A stretch of 36,500 nt of DNA from positions 1 to 36,500 of the forward strand of contig JAHDQI010000171.1 in the NCBI GenBank assembly GCA_018433925.1, written 5' to 3'. Position 1 is the stretch's first letter; each line of letters opens with the position of its first letter. This stretch comes from Phycisphaerae bacterium (GTDB lineage Bacteria; Planctomycetota; Phycisphaerae; Sedimentisphaerales; Anaerohalosphaeraceae). Below the pieces are notes generated by a model that saw only the letters and a program-made list of their open reading frames with translations, was not told where the DNA came from and ran no database searches. A program made the position numbers and the translations under genes. This document shows, one piece after another, positions 17,597 through 25,468 of this stretch.

Positions 17597-20209
17597 TTAC
17601 GCAATAATATTTACCAGTCTGGATTTAATGACGATTATCTTTTTTGGGGTCCGGCCGTTGAGCAGGGTCTGAATTTTGGGTGCGGCCAGGGCTTTTTGTT
17701 CGATTTCCTTTTCGTCGGCGTCGGCGGAAACGAGGATGCGGTCCTTGATTTTGCCGCCGATCTGTACGGCCAGTTCGATTTCCTTTTCTTTGGTCAGCAT
17801 GGGATCGAAGGCCGGCCAGGGCTCGTAGGCGAGGGTTTGGGGATGGCCGAGCCGCTGCCAGAGTTCTTCGGCGACATGCGGGGCAAAGGGGGAAAGGAGG
17901 AGGACATAGGTTTCGAGGACTTCTTTGGGCCGGACCTGCCGGCGGCTGAGATGATTGACAAAGATCATCATCTGGCTGATGGCGGTATTGAAGGCGAAGT
18001 GCTCGATGTCGCCGGTGACTTTTTTGATTGTCTGATGGAGGATTCGGAGGGTTTCCTCGTCGGCTTTGGCGTCCCGGACGGCGTCCTGCAGGGCGCCGGT
18101 ATCGGGATTGACGATCATTCGCCAGCTTTTGTTAAGGAAGCGGTGTACGCCCTCGACGCCGCGCATGCTCCAGGGTTTGGCGGCTTCGAGGGGTCCCATG
18201 AACATTTCGTAGAGCCGCATGGAATCGGCGCCGTAATCGGCGATGACCTGATCGGGATTGATGACGTTGCCTCGTGATTTGCTCATCTTCTGGTTGTCCT
18301 CGCCGAGGATCATACCCTGGTTGACGAGCTTCCTGAAAGGTTCAGGGGTGGAGACGTATCCGAGATCGTAAAGGAGCTTGTGCCAGAAGCGCGAGTAGAG
18401 CAGGTGGAGGACGGCGTGTTCGGCTCCGCCGATGTAGAGATCGACGGGCATCCAGTATTTTTCGACGAGGGAATCAAAGGCGGCGGATTGGTTGTCGGGG
18501 TCCATGTATCGCAGGTAGTACCAGCAGCTTCCGGCCCACTGGGGCATGGTGTTGGTTTCGCGGCGTGCCTTGCGTCCGTCGGGGAGGGTGATGCTGACCC
18601 AGTCAGCGGCCCTGGCTAGAGGCGGCCGGCCGTTTTCGGTGGGTTTGTAGTCCTCCATTTCGGGCAGGCCGAGCGGGAGATCCTCTTCGGAGAGGGCGAG
18701 GGTTTGGCCGTCTTCGACATGGAGGATGGGAAACGGTTCGCCCCAGTATCGCTGGCGACTGAAGAGCCAGTCGCGAAGTTTGTAATTGACGGCTTTTTTT
18801 CCGAGTTGTTTATCTTCGAGCCAGGCGGTGATTTTTTCCTTGAACTGGGGTGTCGAAAGCCCGTTGAAGGGTCCGGAATTGACGGCGGTGCCATTGCCGA
18901 TGAAGCAGGCCCTGGCGGATTCGACCTGGGCGGCCAGCGTTTCGTCTTCCGGGCGGACGACCGGGATGATCGGCAGGCCGAACCTGGCGGCGAACTCAAA
19001 ATCCCGTTCGTCGTGGGCGGGGACGGCCATGATGGCGCCGGTGCCGTAACTGATGAGGACATAGTCGCTGATCCAGATGGGGATTTTCTGTTCATTGACG
19101 GGATTGACCGCATAGGCGCCGGTGAACTGACCGGTTTTGTCTTTGGCCAGGTCGGTGCGGTCGAGGTCGCTCTTGCGGGCGGCCTGCTCTTTGTAGTCCG
19201 CGATGGGTTGTTTGTATTCTTCGGTGGTGAGGGCATCGACGAGGGGATGTTCGGGGGCCAGGACCATGTAGGTGGCGCCGAAGAGGGTATCGGGACGGGT
19301 GGTGAAGACGCGGATGACATCGTCGCGGCTGTCCACTTTGAAATCCACCTCCGCGCCGATGCTTTTGCCGATCCAGTCGGCCTGGAGTTTTTTGATGGAT
19401 TCGGTCCAGTCCAGATCCTTCAGCCCGTCGAGAAGCCGCTCGGCGTATTTGGTGATTCGCAGCATCCACTGTCGCATGGGTTTGCGGATGACGGGGTGGC
19501 CGCCGCGTTCGCTGAGGCCGCCGACTACTTCTTCGTTGGCCAGGACGGTGCCGAGGGCCGGGCACCAGTTGACGGGGGCCTGGGCCTCATAGGCGAGGCG
19601 GTGATCGTCTATGTATTGCCTGACGGCTTTTTCGCCCCGGTTGCGGATGTCTTCCGGGATCGGCAGTTCTTCAATCGGCCGTGCTTTTTGCTGTGTGTCA
19701 TCAAACCAACTGTTGAAAAATTTGAGGAAGATCCACTGGGTCCATTTGTAGTAGTTGATGTCCGTTGTATCGACCTGGCGGTCCCAGTCGTAGCTGAAGC
19801 CGAGGGCCTGAATCTGTCGCCGCATATTGGCGATGTTTTTCTGCGTGGTGAGGGCCGGGTGGGTTCCGGTCTGGACGGCGTACTGCTCGGCGGGCAGGCC
19901 GAAGGCGTCCCAGCCGATGGGGTGGAGGACGTTGAAGCCGGTCATGCGTTTGTAGCGGGCGACGATATCGCTGGCGGTGTATCCCTCGGGGTGTCCGACA
20001 TGAAGGCCCTGTCCGGAGGGGTAGGGGAACATATCGAGGACGTAATACTTGGGCCGCAGGTGCAGGGGGGCTTTCGGGTCGGGCTTTGCGGGGGATTTTG
20101 TGTCAGCGGTCGGCGCGCCATTGGGGGCCTTGAAGGTCTTTTGGCTGAGCCAATAGTCCTGCCACTTTTTTTCAATCGCGTTAAAATCGTATCGGCCGTT
20201 ATCCATCAT
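17597..20209 (-). CDS. leuS: Leucyl-tRNA synthetase
   Basis: This 870-residue class I synthetase charges tRNA-Leu with leucine. The HIGH motif is H-V-G-H at 70-73 ([16 protein letters not shown]) and the KMSKS motif is at 641-645 ([14 protein letters not shown]). The CP1 editing domain is present ([20 protein letters not shown]), as is the downstream leucine-specific motif [18 protein letters not shown]. The anticodon-binding and C-terminal regions complete the expected length (E. coli 860). A proline/lysine/alanine-rich insertion lies at about residues 25-48, just before the HVGH region. The frame opens at 20233, but AGGA lies immediately before the tandem ATGs at 20209/20206, so I start there. 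It leads a five-gene operon with a consensus promoter 80-105 nt upstream; no T-box structure was seen. A tRNA-Leu gene lies on the opposite side of that promoter. Confidence 0.98.
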   Translation of the reverse strand: MMDNGRYDFNAIEKKWQDYWLSQKTFKAPNGAPTADTKSPAKPDPKAPLHLRPKYYVLDMFPYPSGQGLHVGHPEGYTASDIVARYKRMTGFNVLHPIGWDAFGLPAEQYAVQTGTHPALTTQKNIANMRRQIQALGFSYDWDRQVDTTDINYYKWTQWIFLKFFNSWFDDTQQKARPIEELPIPEDIRNRGEKAVRQYIDDHRLAYEAQAPVNWCPALGTVLANEEVVGGLSERGGHPVIRKPMRQWMLRITKYAERLLDGLKDLDWTESIKKLQADWIGKSIGAEVDFKVDSRDDVIRVFTTRPDTLFGATYMVLAPEHPLVDALTTEEYKQPIADYKEQAARKSDLDRTDLAKDKTGQFTGAYAVNPVNEQKIPIWISDYVLISYGTGAIMAVPAHDERDFEFAARFGLPIIPVVRPEDETLAAQVESARACFIGNGTAVNSGPFNGLSTPQFKEKITAWLEDKQLGKKAVNYKLRDWLFSRQRYWGEPFPILHVEDGQTLALSEEDLPLGLPEMEDYKPTENGRPPLARAADWVSITLPDGRKARRETNTMPQWAGSCWYYLRYMDPDNQSAAFDSLVEKYWMPVDLYIGGAEHAVLHLLYSRFWHKLLYDLGYVSTPEPFRKLVNQGMILGEDNQKMSKSRGNVINPDQVIADYGADSMRLYEMFMGPLEAAKPWSMRGVEGVHRFLNKSWRMIVNPDTGALQDAVRDAKADEETLRILHQTIKKVTGDIEHFAFNTAISQMMIFVNHLSRRQVRPKEVLETYVLLLSPFAPHVAEELWQRLGHPQTLAYEPWPAFDPMLTKEKEIELAVQIGGKIKDRILVSADADEKEIEQKALAAPKIQTLLNGRTPKKIIVIKSRLVNIIA

Positions 20210-20287
20210 CCGGTTCCTGAAAATATAAATCATTAAACGATAAGCAATTGCGTGTTTTTGAGCCAGGCAATTCGTAAAGAATCACCT

Positions 20288-20315
20288 ATTATAGCGTTCC
20301 TGCCGCGGAAGGCAA
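20288..20315 (-). promoter_or_regulatory. Promoter of the leuS operon
   Basis: On the minus strand: TTGCCT (20310-20315), 16 nt spacer, TATAAT (20288-20293). The leader is about 70 nt long. Confidence 0.65.
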
Positions 20316-20382
20316 GATTCAAGCGGCGAAAGGTCGAATTTGTGCTCATGAGGCCGATGGTGATTCATTTTCGTAATAAGTC

Positions 20383-20410
20383 TTGACGAATCTGAAAAAC
20401 AAGATATATT
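20383..20410 (+). promoter_or_regulatory. Promoter of tRNA-Leu
   Basis: TTGACG (20383-20388), 16 nt spacer, TATATT (20405-20410). It sits about 10 nt upstream of the mature tRNA 5' end, giving a very short leader. Confidence 0.65.
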
Positions 20411-20420
20411 TCACTTTTTC

Positions 20421-20504
20421 GCGGATGTGGCGGAATTGGCAGACGCGCAGGCTTCAGGTGCCTGTGGGCATTAGCTCGTGGAGGTTCGAGTCCTCTCATC
20501 CGCA
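20421..20504 (+). tRNA. tRNA-Leu (CAG)
   Basis: This is an 84-nt cloverleaf with a 7-bp acceptor stem GCGGATG/CATCCGC and discriminator A. The anticodon stem CAGGC/GCCTG encloses the loop TTCAGGT, giving anticodon CAG (codon CUG). It has the long variable arm of leucine tRNAs and the T-loop GGTTCGAGTCC. CCA is not encoded. Confidence 0.97.
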
Positions 20505-20608
20505 TTCTCTTCTTTTTCAGGGCGGGGGATTTGGGGGACTTTTTCTCTGTCAAGTCTTTGTTTTGAAACAGGTTATGGGAGCTTGGATTCGGGGAGCCGC
20601 CGGTTTGT

Positions 20609-22492
20609 TTACTGAATCCAGTCGGCGGCCAGATCGACAAGCTGCTCGATGGAATAGGGATTGGTCCAGCCGGCCGAGAGGGCGGCCAGGTCGTCTATAT
20701 CCACCTGGGTGTCTTTGTTGAAATCGCCGTCGGGATAGGGATTGAGGCACGGCAGGGTAAGCTCAATATAATCGAGGAACATCCAGCCCCAAAAGTGCTC
20801 AATGCGAACGGTGTTGCTGCCGGCGTTTAGCGTAATCTCTCCGAAATCAAAATCAGCCCAGTAGCCGCCTGTATTCAGGAAATTTGGTGTCCAAACCAGT
20901 TGGCCGTTGACCAGGACGTGGTTTTTTTTGTCGCCTGAACCAAGAGGGATCAGGTAGCGAATGATCATCGGGTAATTGCCGGGCTGATTTGCGAAGACGG
21001 TAAAGGTGACCCCTGTTCCAGAGACGGCATCAAAACGCATCGAGCCGGCGCCGGAGTAGCCGATGTAGTTTGTGCTGAAGCTGGGCCCATCGGAGACGGC
21101 GTCTTCGGCTTCGAAGCGAACCGGCCCGGGAAGGGCTTCGCTGCCGACAAAGAGGGAGATTTTTTCGGAGGTGGTGACCAGGCCGGTGCTGTCGGTTGCC
21201 TTTGCCTTGAGGGAGCAGGGTCCGGGGGGGATTTGATTCCATGTGCAGGTATACGGGGGTACGGTATCTTCGCCGAGCTTGGTTGTGCCGTTGAAGAATT
21301 CGACTTTGGTGATGGTTCCGTCGGCATCGTCGGCGTCGGCCCGGATTGTCAGATCGGCGTATTCGGGGATTTTGATCCGGTTCCACGGCCAGGTTATTGA
21401 GCCGCTTGGCGGGCTGGTGTCGTGGGGGTAGTTTTTCCAGTCGATGAGTTCATCCAGCGTGATGATGTCCGGGTCGTGATAGACATCGGACAGGTAGTTG
21501 GGGTCCGTCTCCCATATAAAATGGCCGGACCAGACGGAAAACCAGATCCACCAGACGTCGTCTACCCTGATTTTGTCCGGGTCGGGGAGGATTCCCGATT
21601 CGGTCAGGGCCACGAGTTTGGTTCCTTCGTGGCGGTTTTGCGTGTCCTGCCAGAAGGCGACCATGCTGGTGGGACCGTCTGGATAGATGTCCATGCCCGC
21701 GATGTCCACGTAGTCGTCGCCGGGATACCAGGCGGGGTCGCCGACGGTATAGACCCAGATCAGGTGGTGGAGGCCGTGGATGTTGACGTATCGATCATAC
21801 ATGAGATGCCAGAGCTCGATGAAGGGGCCGGGGCCTTTGGCTCCCCACCAGAACCAGCCGCCTGAGGCCTCGTGGAGCGGCCGCCAGAGAACGGGGATGC
21901 CGTCCTGCTGAAACTTGGCCAGCTCGAGGGCGATGGCATCGAGGTCGCGGATGAGGAGCTGGTATCGCCAGCTATTCGGATCGGCCAGGGCTGCCTGGAT
22001 ATCAAATGTGGTTCCATTGGTATAGAATCCCCGCCACCAGGGATATTCTTCGGATTCGATCAGGTCTGTTGGGGCGTTCCAGTGCCAGCTTAAGCTGACG
22101 ATTCCGCCGCCGATCTGTGCCCAGTCGATCCAGCTTTCTGTCTGGCCGGTCGGGTTGGCTCCGTGTTCGATTCGAGAGGGGGAATAATTTATCAGATCGA
22201 AGACGCCGACAGCGGGCTGTTTTCCGGAGATGGCTTCGACGTAGAAGATGTCTTCGAGGGATTGCTGTCCGGAAAGGACTTTGTGGCCGTAGGAATCGAC
22301 CAGAAAGGACAGGAGTGATTTTGCCTCGTTCGTGGCCTGTGGGTTGGTCAGATTTTTTGGGGGTCTCAGCAGGCCGATTGAGGTGGTCAGGGCGGATTGG
22401 GCGGCCGAAAGGGCGGTTTGGGCGGGATGGGCCTTCACCGCCGGGGACGCGTACAGAACGCATAACATCAGGATTAATCGAGCTTTGCGCAT
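20609..22492 (-). CDS. Secreted GH26 endo-mannanase-like hydrolase with Ig, CBM and dockerin-like modules
   Basis: This 627-residue secreted protein has a signal peptide (RLILMLCVLYASPAVKA). The GH26 domain (about 40-358) carries VLSGQQSLEDI, SWHWNAPTDL and the acid/base WRPLHEASGGWFWWG (Glu208). The nucleophile is in KLVALTESGILPD (Glu298). GH26 members cleave beta-1,4-mannan (or less often beta-1,3-xylan) with retention. An Ig-like module follows (about 362-452), then a CBM6/35-like jelly roll (455-580: RFEAEDAVSDGPS, IGYSGAGSM, GWMFLDYIELTLP). Last is a C-terminal dockerin-like tail whose first loop DGDFNKDTQVDIDDLAAL is canonical, while the second half lacks the Asp-rich loop. The ATG at 22492 is chosen over a TTG at 22510, though neither has a strong ribosome binding site. 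It follows the GH5 gene by 88 nt and is probably in its operon. Confidence 0.9.
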   Translation of the reverse strand: MRKARLILMLCVLYASPAVKAHPAQTALSAAQSALTTSIGLLRPPKNLTNPQATNEAKSLLSFLVDSYGHKVLSGQQSLEDIFYVEAISGKQPAVGVFDLINYSPSRIEHGANPTGQTESWIDWAQIGGGIVSLSWHWNAPTDLIESEEYPWWRGFYTNGTTFDIQAALADPNSWRYQLLIRDLDAIALELAKFQQDGIPVLWRPLHEASGGWFWWGAKGPGPFIELWHLMYDRYVNIHGLHHLIWVYTVGDPAWYPGDDYVDIAGMDIYPDGPTSMVAFWQDTQNRHEGTKLVALTESGILPDPDKIRVDDVWWIWFSVWSGHFIWETDPNYLSDVYHDPDIITLDELIDWKNYPHDTSPPSGSITWPWNRIKIPEYADLTIRADADDADGTITKVEFFNGTTKLGEDTVPPYTCTWNQIPPGPCSLKAKATDSTGLVTTSEKISLFVGSEALPGPVRFEAEDAVSDGPSFSTNYIGYSGAGSMRFDAVSGTGVTFTVFANQPGNYPMIIRYLIPLGSGDKKNHVLVNGQLVWTPNFLNTGGYWADFDFGEITLNAGSNTVRIEHFWGWMFLDYIELTLPCLNPYPDGDFNKDTQVDIDDLAALSAGWTNPYSIEQLVDLAADWIQ

Positions 22493-22580
22493 TTTTAATA
22501 GAGAACGCAACCCGTCTTTTTCGGATTTCTATCGACATCGGCCGCGGCTATCGGCGACCGATTGGCTGCATTATATCCGA

Positions 22581-23831
22581 TTATTGTCCGCAAAGCCAGT
22601 ATTTTGTGAATTCCGCGAGGTCGTCGATCTCCACGGCGCCATCGTGGTAGAAGTCGCAGTCCTGGCACCATGTGTTGTCCGGGCCGCAGTCTGTGCTGTT
22701 CCACCAACCGGCAAAACGGGCCAAGTCATCGAGGGTAAAGCAGCCCCAGCCGGGCTGGTTGTCATTGCGTTTTAAGTACAGCCGATCCTTGGCAAAACAT
22801 CCCATTTCGCCTTCGCCGCAACGGAGCTGCCAGGGGCCGGGCAGCCAGACGTTATCGGGGCGCCAAAACATCGAGGGCTCCCAGTCATAACTGGCGATCC
22901 AGCCGCTGTGGCTGATTTGGTATTGCTCGAAAAAGTCGTGAATGGGCTGGCCGTAGTTGGTGATTGTGCCGTCACTGAGGGAGCCGGATGAGGCGGTTTC
23001 GCTGAATCCCCATTCGGTGGCAAAGACAGGGAAGACCGCGGCGCAGTCGGTGACATGCTTGAGGAACGAGGTTTTGTTCGGGGGAAGCCAACTGTTGTCG
23101 AGCCATTGGAGGGGATACAGGTGGGATGTGTATACGATATTTGTGCCGCTGATGGGGTTGCTGACGACCGGGGTCAGTACTTTGCAATAGTCCGGGGTGC
23201 CTACGAGGATGAGGTTGTCGGGGGCGTAGGTGCGGACGAGATCGACCCAGTTCTGCATGTCGGTGCGGACACTGGCCCATTTTTGCGAGTCCAAGAGGAA
23301 GTCCCGGTTGACGGGTTCCTGGAAGAGCTCAAAGAGGACGTGGCTATCGTTGGCGAATTTCGGGGCCATATAGGTCCAAAATTCGTTTGTGGGCTGAATG
23401 TGGTCGAATGTGTTCCTGCTATAGTGCCAGTCGATAATGGCATAGACATCTCTCTGGGCGCAGCGGTCCACGGCCGCACGAAGCAGATCATAGAGAATGG
23501 TATCGTTGGGGTTAAAAGGGTAGGGCCGTGATGCGATATCGGGGGGCGTGATGCACAGGCGGATGACTCTTGTGTACCAGCCGGAGGAGGCGCCCTGGGA
23601 GTCGGTTTTGTCCGTGAGGCGGTCGATCATATTAATGACGCCGCCGTGCCATTGCTCGACGGAGCCGATATCGACCATGTCAATCCCCCTGAGGACCACG
23701 ACGTTTCCGGCGGGGTCTTTGATTTTGTTGCCATCTACATGCAGCCAGGGCAGGGCCGCGAAGAGAGGGGACATCAGGGCAAGAAAAAGGACCAGGGAGG
23801 CCACGGCAGAGTTTTTGTATTCCTTCATCAT
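22581..23831 (-). CDS. Secreted GH5 glycoside hydrolase with dockerin-like tail
   Basis: This 416-residue protein has a signal peptide (SAVASLVLFLALMSPLFA). The GH5 clan-A barrel spans about 28-345 and starts with WLHVDGNKIKDPAGNVVVLRGI, which is typical for this family. YAIIDWHYS (the strand-4 His) and the acid/base segment VLFELFQEPVNRD (Glu172) follow, then VYTSHLYPLQW and the nucleophile in FATEWGFSE (Glu273). GH5 enzymes cut beta-glucans or mannans; beside a GH26 gene, mannan is the likely substrate, but this is inference. The residue before the acid/base is Gln171, where the family almost always has Asn. The tail (357-416) holds two dockerin-like halves: a degenerate first one (FTLDDLARFAGWW) and a second with CDFYHDGAVEIDDLAEFTKYWL. 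AAGGGATCG precedes the tandem ATGs at 23831/23828. It is the first gene of the GH5-GH26 pair. Confidence 0.9.
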   Translation of the reverse strand: MMKEYKNSAVASLVLFLALMSPLFAALPWLHVDGNKIKDPAGNVVVLRGIDMVDIGSVEQWHGGVINMIDRLTDKTDSQGASSGWYTRVIRLCITPPDIASRPYPFNPNDTILYDLLRAAVDRCAQRDVYAIIDWHYSRNTFDHIQPTNEFWTYMAPKFANDSHVLFELFQEPVNRDFLLDSQKWASVRTDMQNWVDLVRTYAPDNLILVGTPDYCKVLTPVVSNPISGTNIVYTSHLYPLQWLDNSWLPPNKTSFLKHVTDCAAVFPVFATEWGFSETASSGSLSDGTITNYGQPIHDFFEQYQISHSGWIASYDWEPSMFWRPDNVWLPGPWQLRCGEGEMGCFAKDRLYLKRNDNQPGWGCFTLDDLARFAGWWNSTDCGPDNTWCQDCDFYHDGAVEIDDLAEFTKYWLCGQ

Positions 23832-23985
23832 CGATCCCTTCTGAAATATAGCATTAACAGGTATACAATTTATTTATATACGAAATTAGTAGTCAAGGTT
23901 ATCCGTAAGTAATCTGCCTGCCAACAGGTATAAATCGAATCGGTTGCAGCCGATTATAAATTAACCAATAATATTTGCGATCTAA

Positions 23986-24009
23986 TACTATAATATTTGT
24001 ATTATAGTA
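23986..24009. repeat. Perfect 10-bp palindrome over the GH5 promoter -10 box
   Basis: TACTATAATA (23986-23995) and TATTATAGTA (24000-24009) are perfect inverted copies separated by TTTG. The right arm contains the minus-strand -10 box. The position fits an operator that a dimeric regulator could occupy to block the GH5-GH26 promoter; the palindrome could also simply arise from two mirrored TATAAT boxes. Confidence 0.6.
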
Positions 24010-24029
24010 AATGCGGGTTTTCAGGTCAA
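24001..24029 (-). promoter_or_regulatory. Promoter of the GH5-GH26 pair
   Basis: On the minus strand: TTGACC (24024-24029), 17 nt spacer, TATAAT (24001-24006). The leader is about 165 nt to the ATG at 23831. The AT-rich interval 23832-24223 contains no gene I can support. Confidence 0.75.
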
Positions 24030-24223
24030 CGAAAAAAGAAAAAAGCGGGAAAAGGGAAAAAAATACAAAAAGTTGAAGAGTTTTTTTTTGAAGAAAGACT
24101 GTGTATTGAGTGCAAAAAAGACGGCTCAAAATTTTATAAGTATTTGTTTTAAATGGATATAGAGAAAATATAGGACGTTCTTTTCGGGCCTTTGTTAAAT
24201 TTTCGCTTTTTTTTGGTTTTGCC

Positions 24224-24252
24224 TTGACTTAAAAAGTTCGAAAAAGTACAAT
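24224..24252 (+). promoter_or_regulatory. Promoter of the PEP-CTERM gene
   Basis: TTGACT (24224-24229), 17 nt spacer, TACAAT (24247-24252). It diverges from the GH5 promoter about 200 bp away. Confidence 0.7.
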
Positions 24253-24258
24253 TCAAAT

Positions 24259-24575
24259 ATTGTAGTAGCCGATTGTTAATATTATAGGCGTTTTTTTGAG
24301 GACCTTATTTTGAACCTATTTGCGGAGGAAAGATTGGGAACTTTATTTGGGCCCTGTTGCTCGTATGCAGATCCTGATTTGGCGGGGGCATGTCAATTTG
24401 GAGAGGGCAGGGGTTTTCTGCCTGGTCTCGTGTTCTGAAGCCGTTTTCCTGCGGGGCGTGTTCTGTGAGTATGCTCCGCCGGAAGAGATAGAGTGTGAAG
24501 TGTGTTTATTTCTCGTTGTGTTTGTGTGTGTGGTGCGAAAGAAATCAAATTAACTTTTTTGGATGGAGGTACGAA
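24259..24575 (+). other. Long untranslated leader of the PEP-CTERM gene
   Basis: If the promoter at 24224-24252 is correct, about 315 nt are transcribed before the ATG at 24576. The stretch includes a GC-rich middle part (about 24380-24490) unlike the AT-rich surroundings. A 77-codon frame starts at a TTG at 24320 behind GGAGG-like sequence, but its product is Cys-rich and unconvincing, so I do not call it. I recognise no known riboswitch class. Confidence 0.4.
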
Positions 24576-25145
24576 ATGAGAAAGAATGCCGTGGTTTTTG
24601 GACTGTTGCTGGTTTTTGCCGGGTATGCGATGGCGGACCTTGTTACCGTGAATGACAGCGCGTTGCTTCAGTTTACGACGCCGGGCGGTTCTTCGGGCAG
24701 TACGCTGGATGCCGTGACGGATATCCCCGGCAATCCGGGTGTGCAGTTTGATTTTACGTTTAACAATCAAGCCGGCTGGACAGATGTGACGGCCAAGAAA
24801 AGCTTTGCCGGGGAATTTGAGATTGGGGATACCTGGGAAGCGAAGTTTCTAAACACCGATGACTACACGCTTACGGTCTATCTGTTCATGCAGTATAACA
24901 GCGGCTGGACCTACAAACAGGGTACAGGCGTGAATATCGGGTCCGGCCAGGAGGCCGTTGTCAGTCTTTATATTGATCCGCTGCTTGTGACCGATTCGGT
25001 AAAGGCCATTGGAGTTAAGTTTGGTACGAACACGTGGACGGGCCGTCCGGATGGTTCCTCGGCTTCCATTCAGGTGGTTCCGGAGCCGGCGACGCTGGTT
25101 TTGCTGGGTCTTGGCGGACTGCTTCTGGGTCGGAAAAGAAGCTAA
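24576..25145 (+). CDS. PEP-CTERM sorting domain protein
   Basis: This 189-residue exported protein has a signal peptide (NAVVFGLLLVFAGYAMA, cleavage near residue 20) and a beta-rich middle. It ends with the PEP-CTERM signal: VPEPATL, a hydrophobic helix LVLLGLGGLLLG, then RKRS. Such tails are recognised by exosortase, which cuts and usually hands the protein to the cell surface or exopolysaccharide matrix. The middle domain (FTTPGGSSGSTLDAVTD, FDFTFNNQAGWTDVTAKKSF, SLYIDPLLVTDSVKAIGVKF) was not recognised. GGAGGT lies 5 nt before the ATG at 24576; the longer frame from 24495 has a cysteine-rich, implausible N-terminus. No exosortase gene is in the window. Its position beside the glycan-binding proteins suggests a surface or matrix role. 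Confidence 0.88.
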   Translation: MRKNAVVFGLLLVFAGYAMADLVTVNDSALLQFTTPGGSSGSTLDAVTDIPGNPGVQFDFTFNNQAGWTDVTAKKSFAGEFEIGDTWEAKFLNTDDYTLTVYLFMQYNSGWTYKQGTGVNIGSGQEAVVSLYIDPLLVTDSVKAIGVKFGTNTWTGRPDGSSASIQVVPEPATLVLLGLGGLLLGRKRS

Positions 25146-25221
25146 CCTTCCGATTATAAGAGGGTCCGGCGGCGGTTTCGGCCGCGGCCGGGAAGTGCAG
25201 TATAAGCGCATGTTTTTAACG

Positions 25222-25286
25222 TACTTCTTTTGCGGTGAGAAAAGGGCTGTTTGAAAAAACGACTTTTCGAAACCGCAAAAGAAGTA
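25222..25286. repeat. Long inverted repeat downstream of the PEP-CTERM gene
   Basis: TACTTCTTTTGCGGT (25222-25236) is repeated in perfect inverted form at 25272-25286. An inner 6-bp pair GAAAAG/CTTTTC (25239-25244 with 25263-25268) extends the stem. There is no T tract on either side, so it is not a standard terminator. The rest of the 25146-25468 gap holds a GC-rich hairpin near 25165-25192, no gene, and no convincing promoter. Confidence 0.7.
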
Positions 25287-25468
25287 TGTGAGCCAGACCG
25301 GGTGCGATGGAGGGGTGAATAAAATAGGGTAATCAGGCAGACCTGTAGAAACAAAATACATTGAGTTTGTTGAGTGATGTGCTCTCATAAAATAACGGGT
25401 TTCAATCAAGAAAAAAAACGACATGGTATCGCATGTATTCTTTGAACGTTCTGTGAAAGGAGATTGCT

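Noticed and set aside
18704-20236. Long 510-codon open frame on the + strand
   Set aside because: It lies wholly opposite leuS, is extremely Gly/Asp/Val-rich as expected of an antisense shadow in GC-rich third positions, and shows no motif or ribosome binding site.
24320-24553. 77-codon + strand frame in the PEP-CTERM leader
   Set aside because: Starts with TTG, is Cys/Val-rich without domain features, and lacks a partner; not strong enough to call as a gene.
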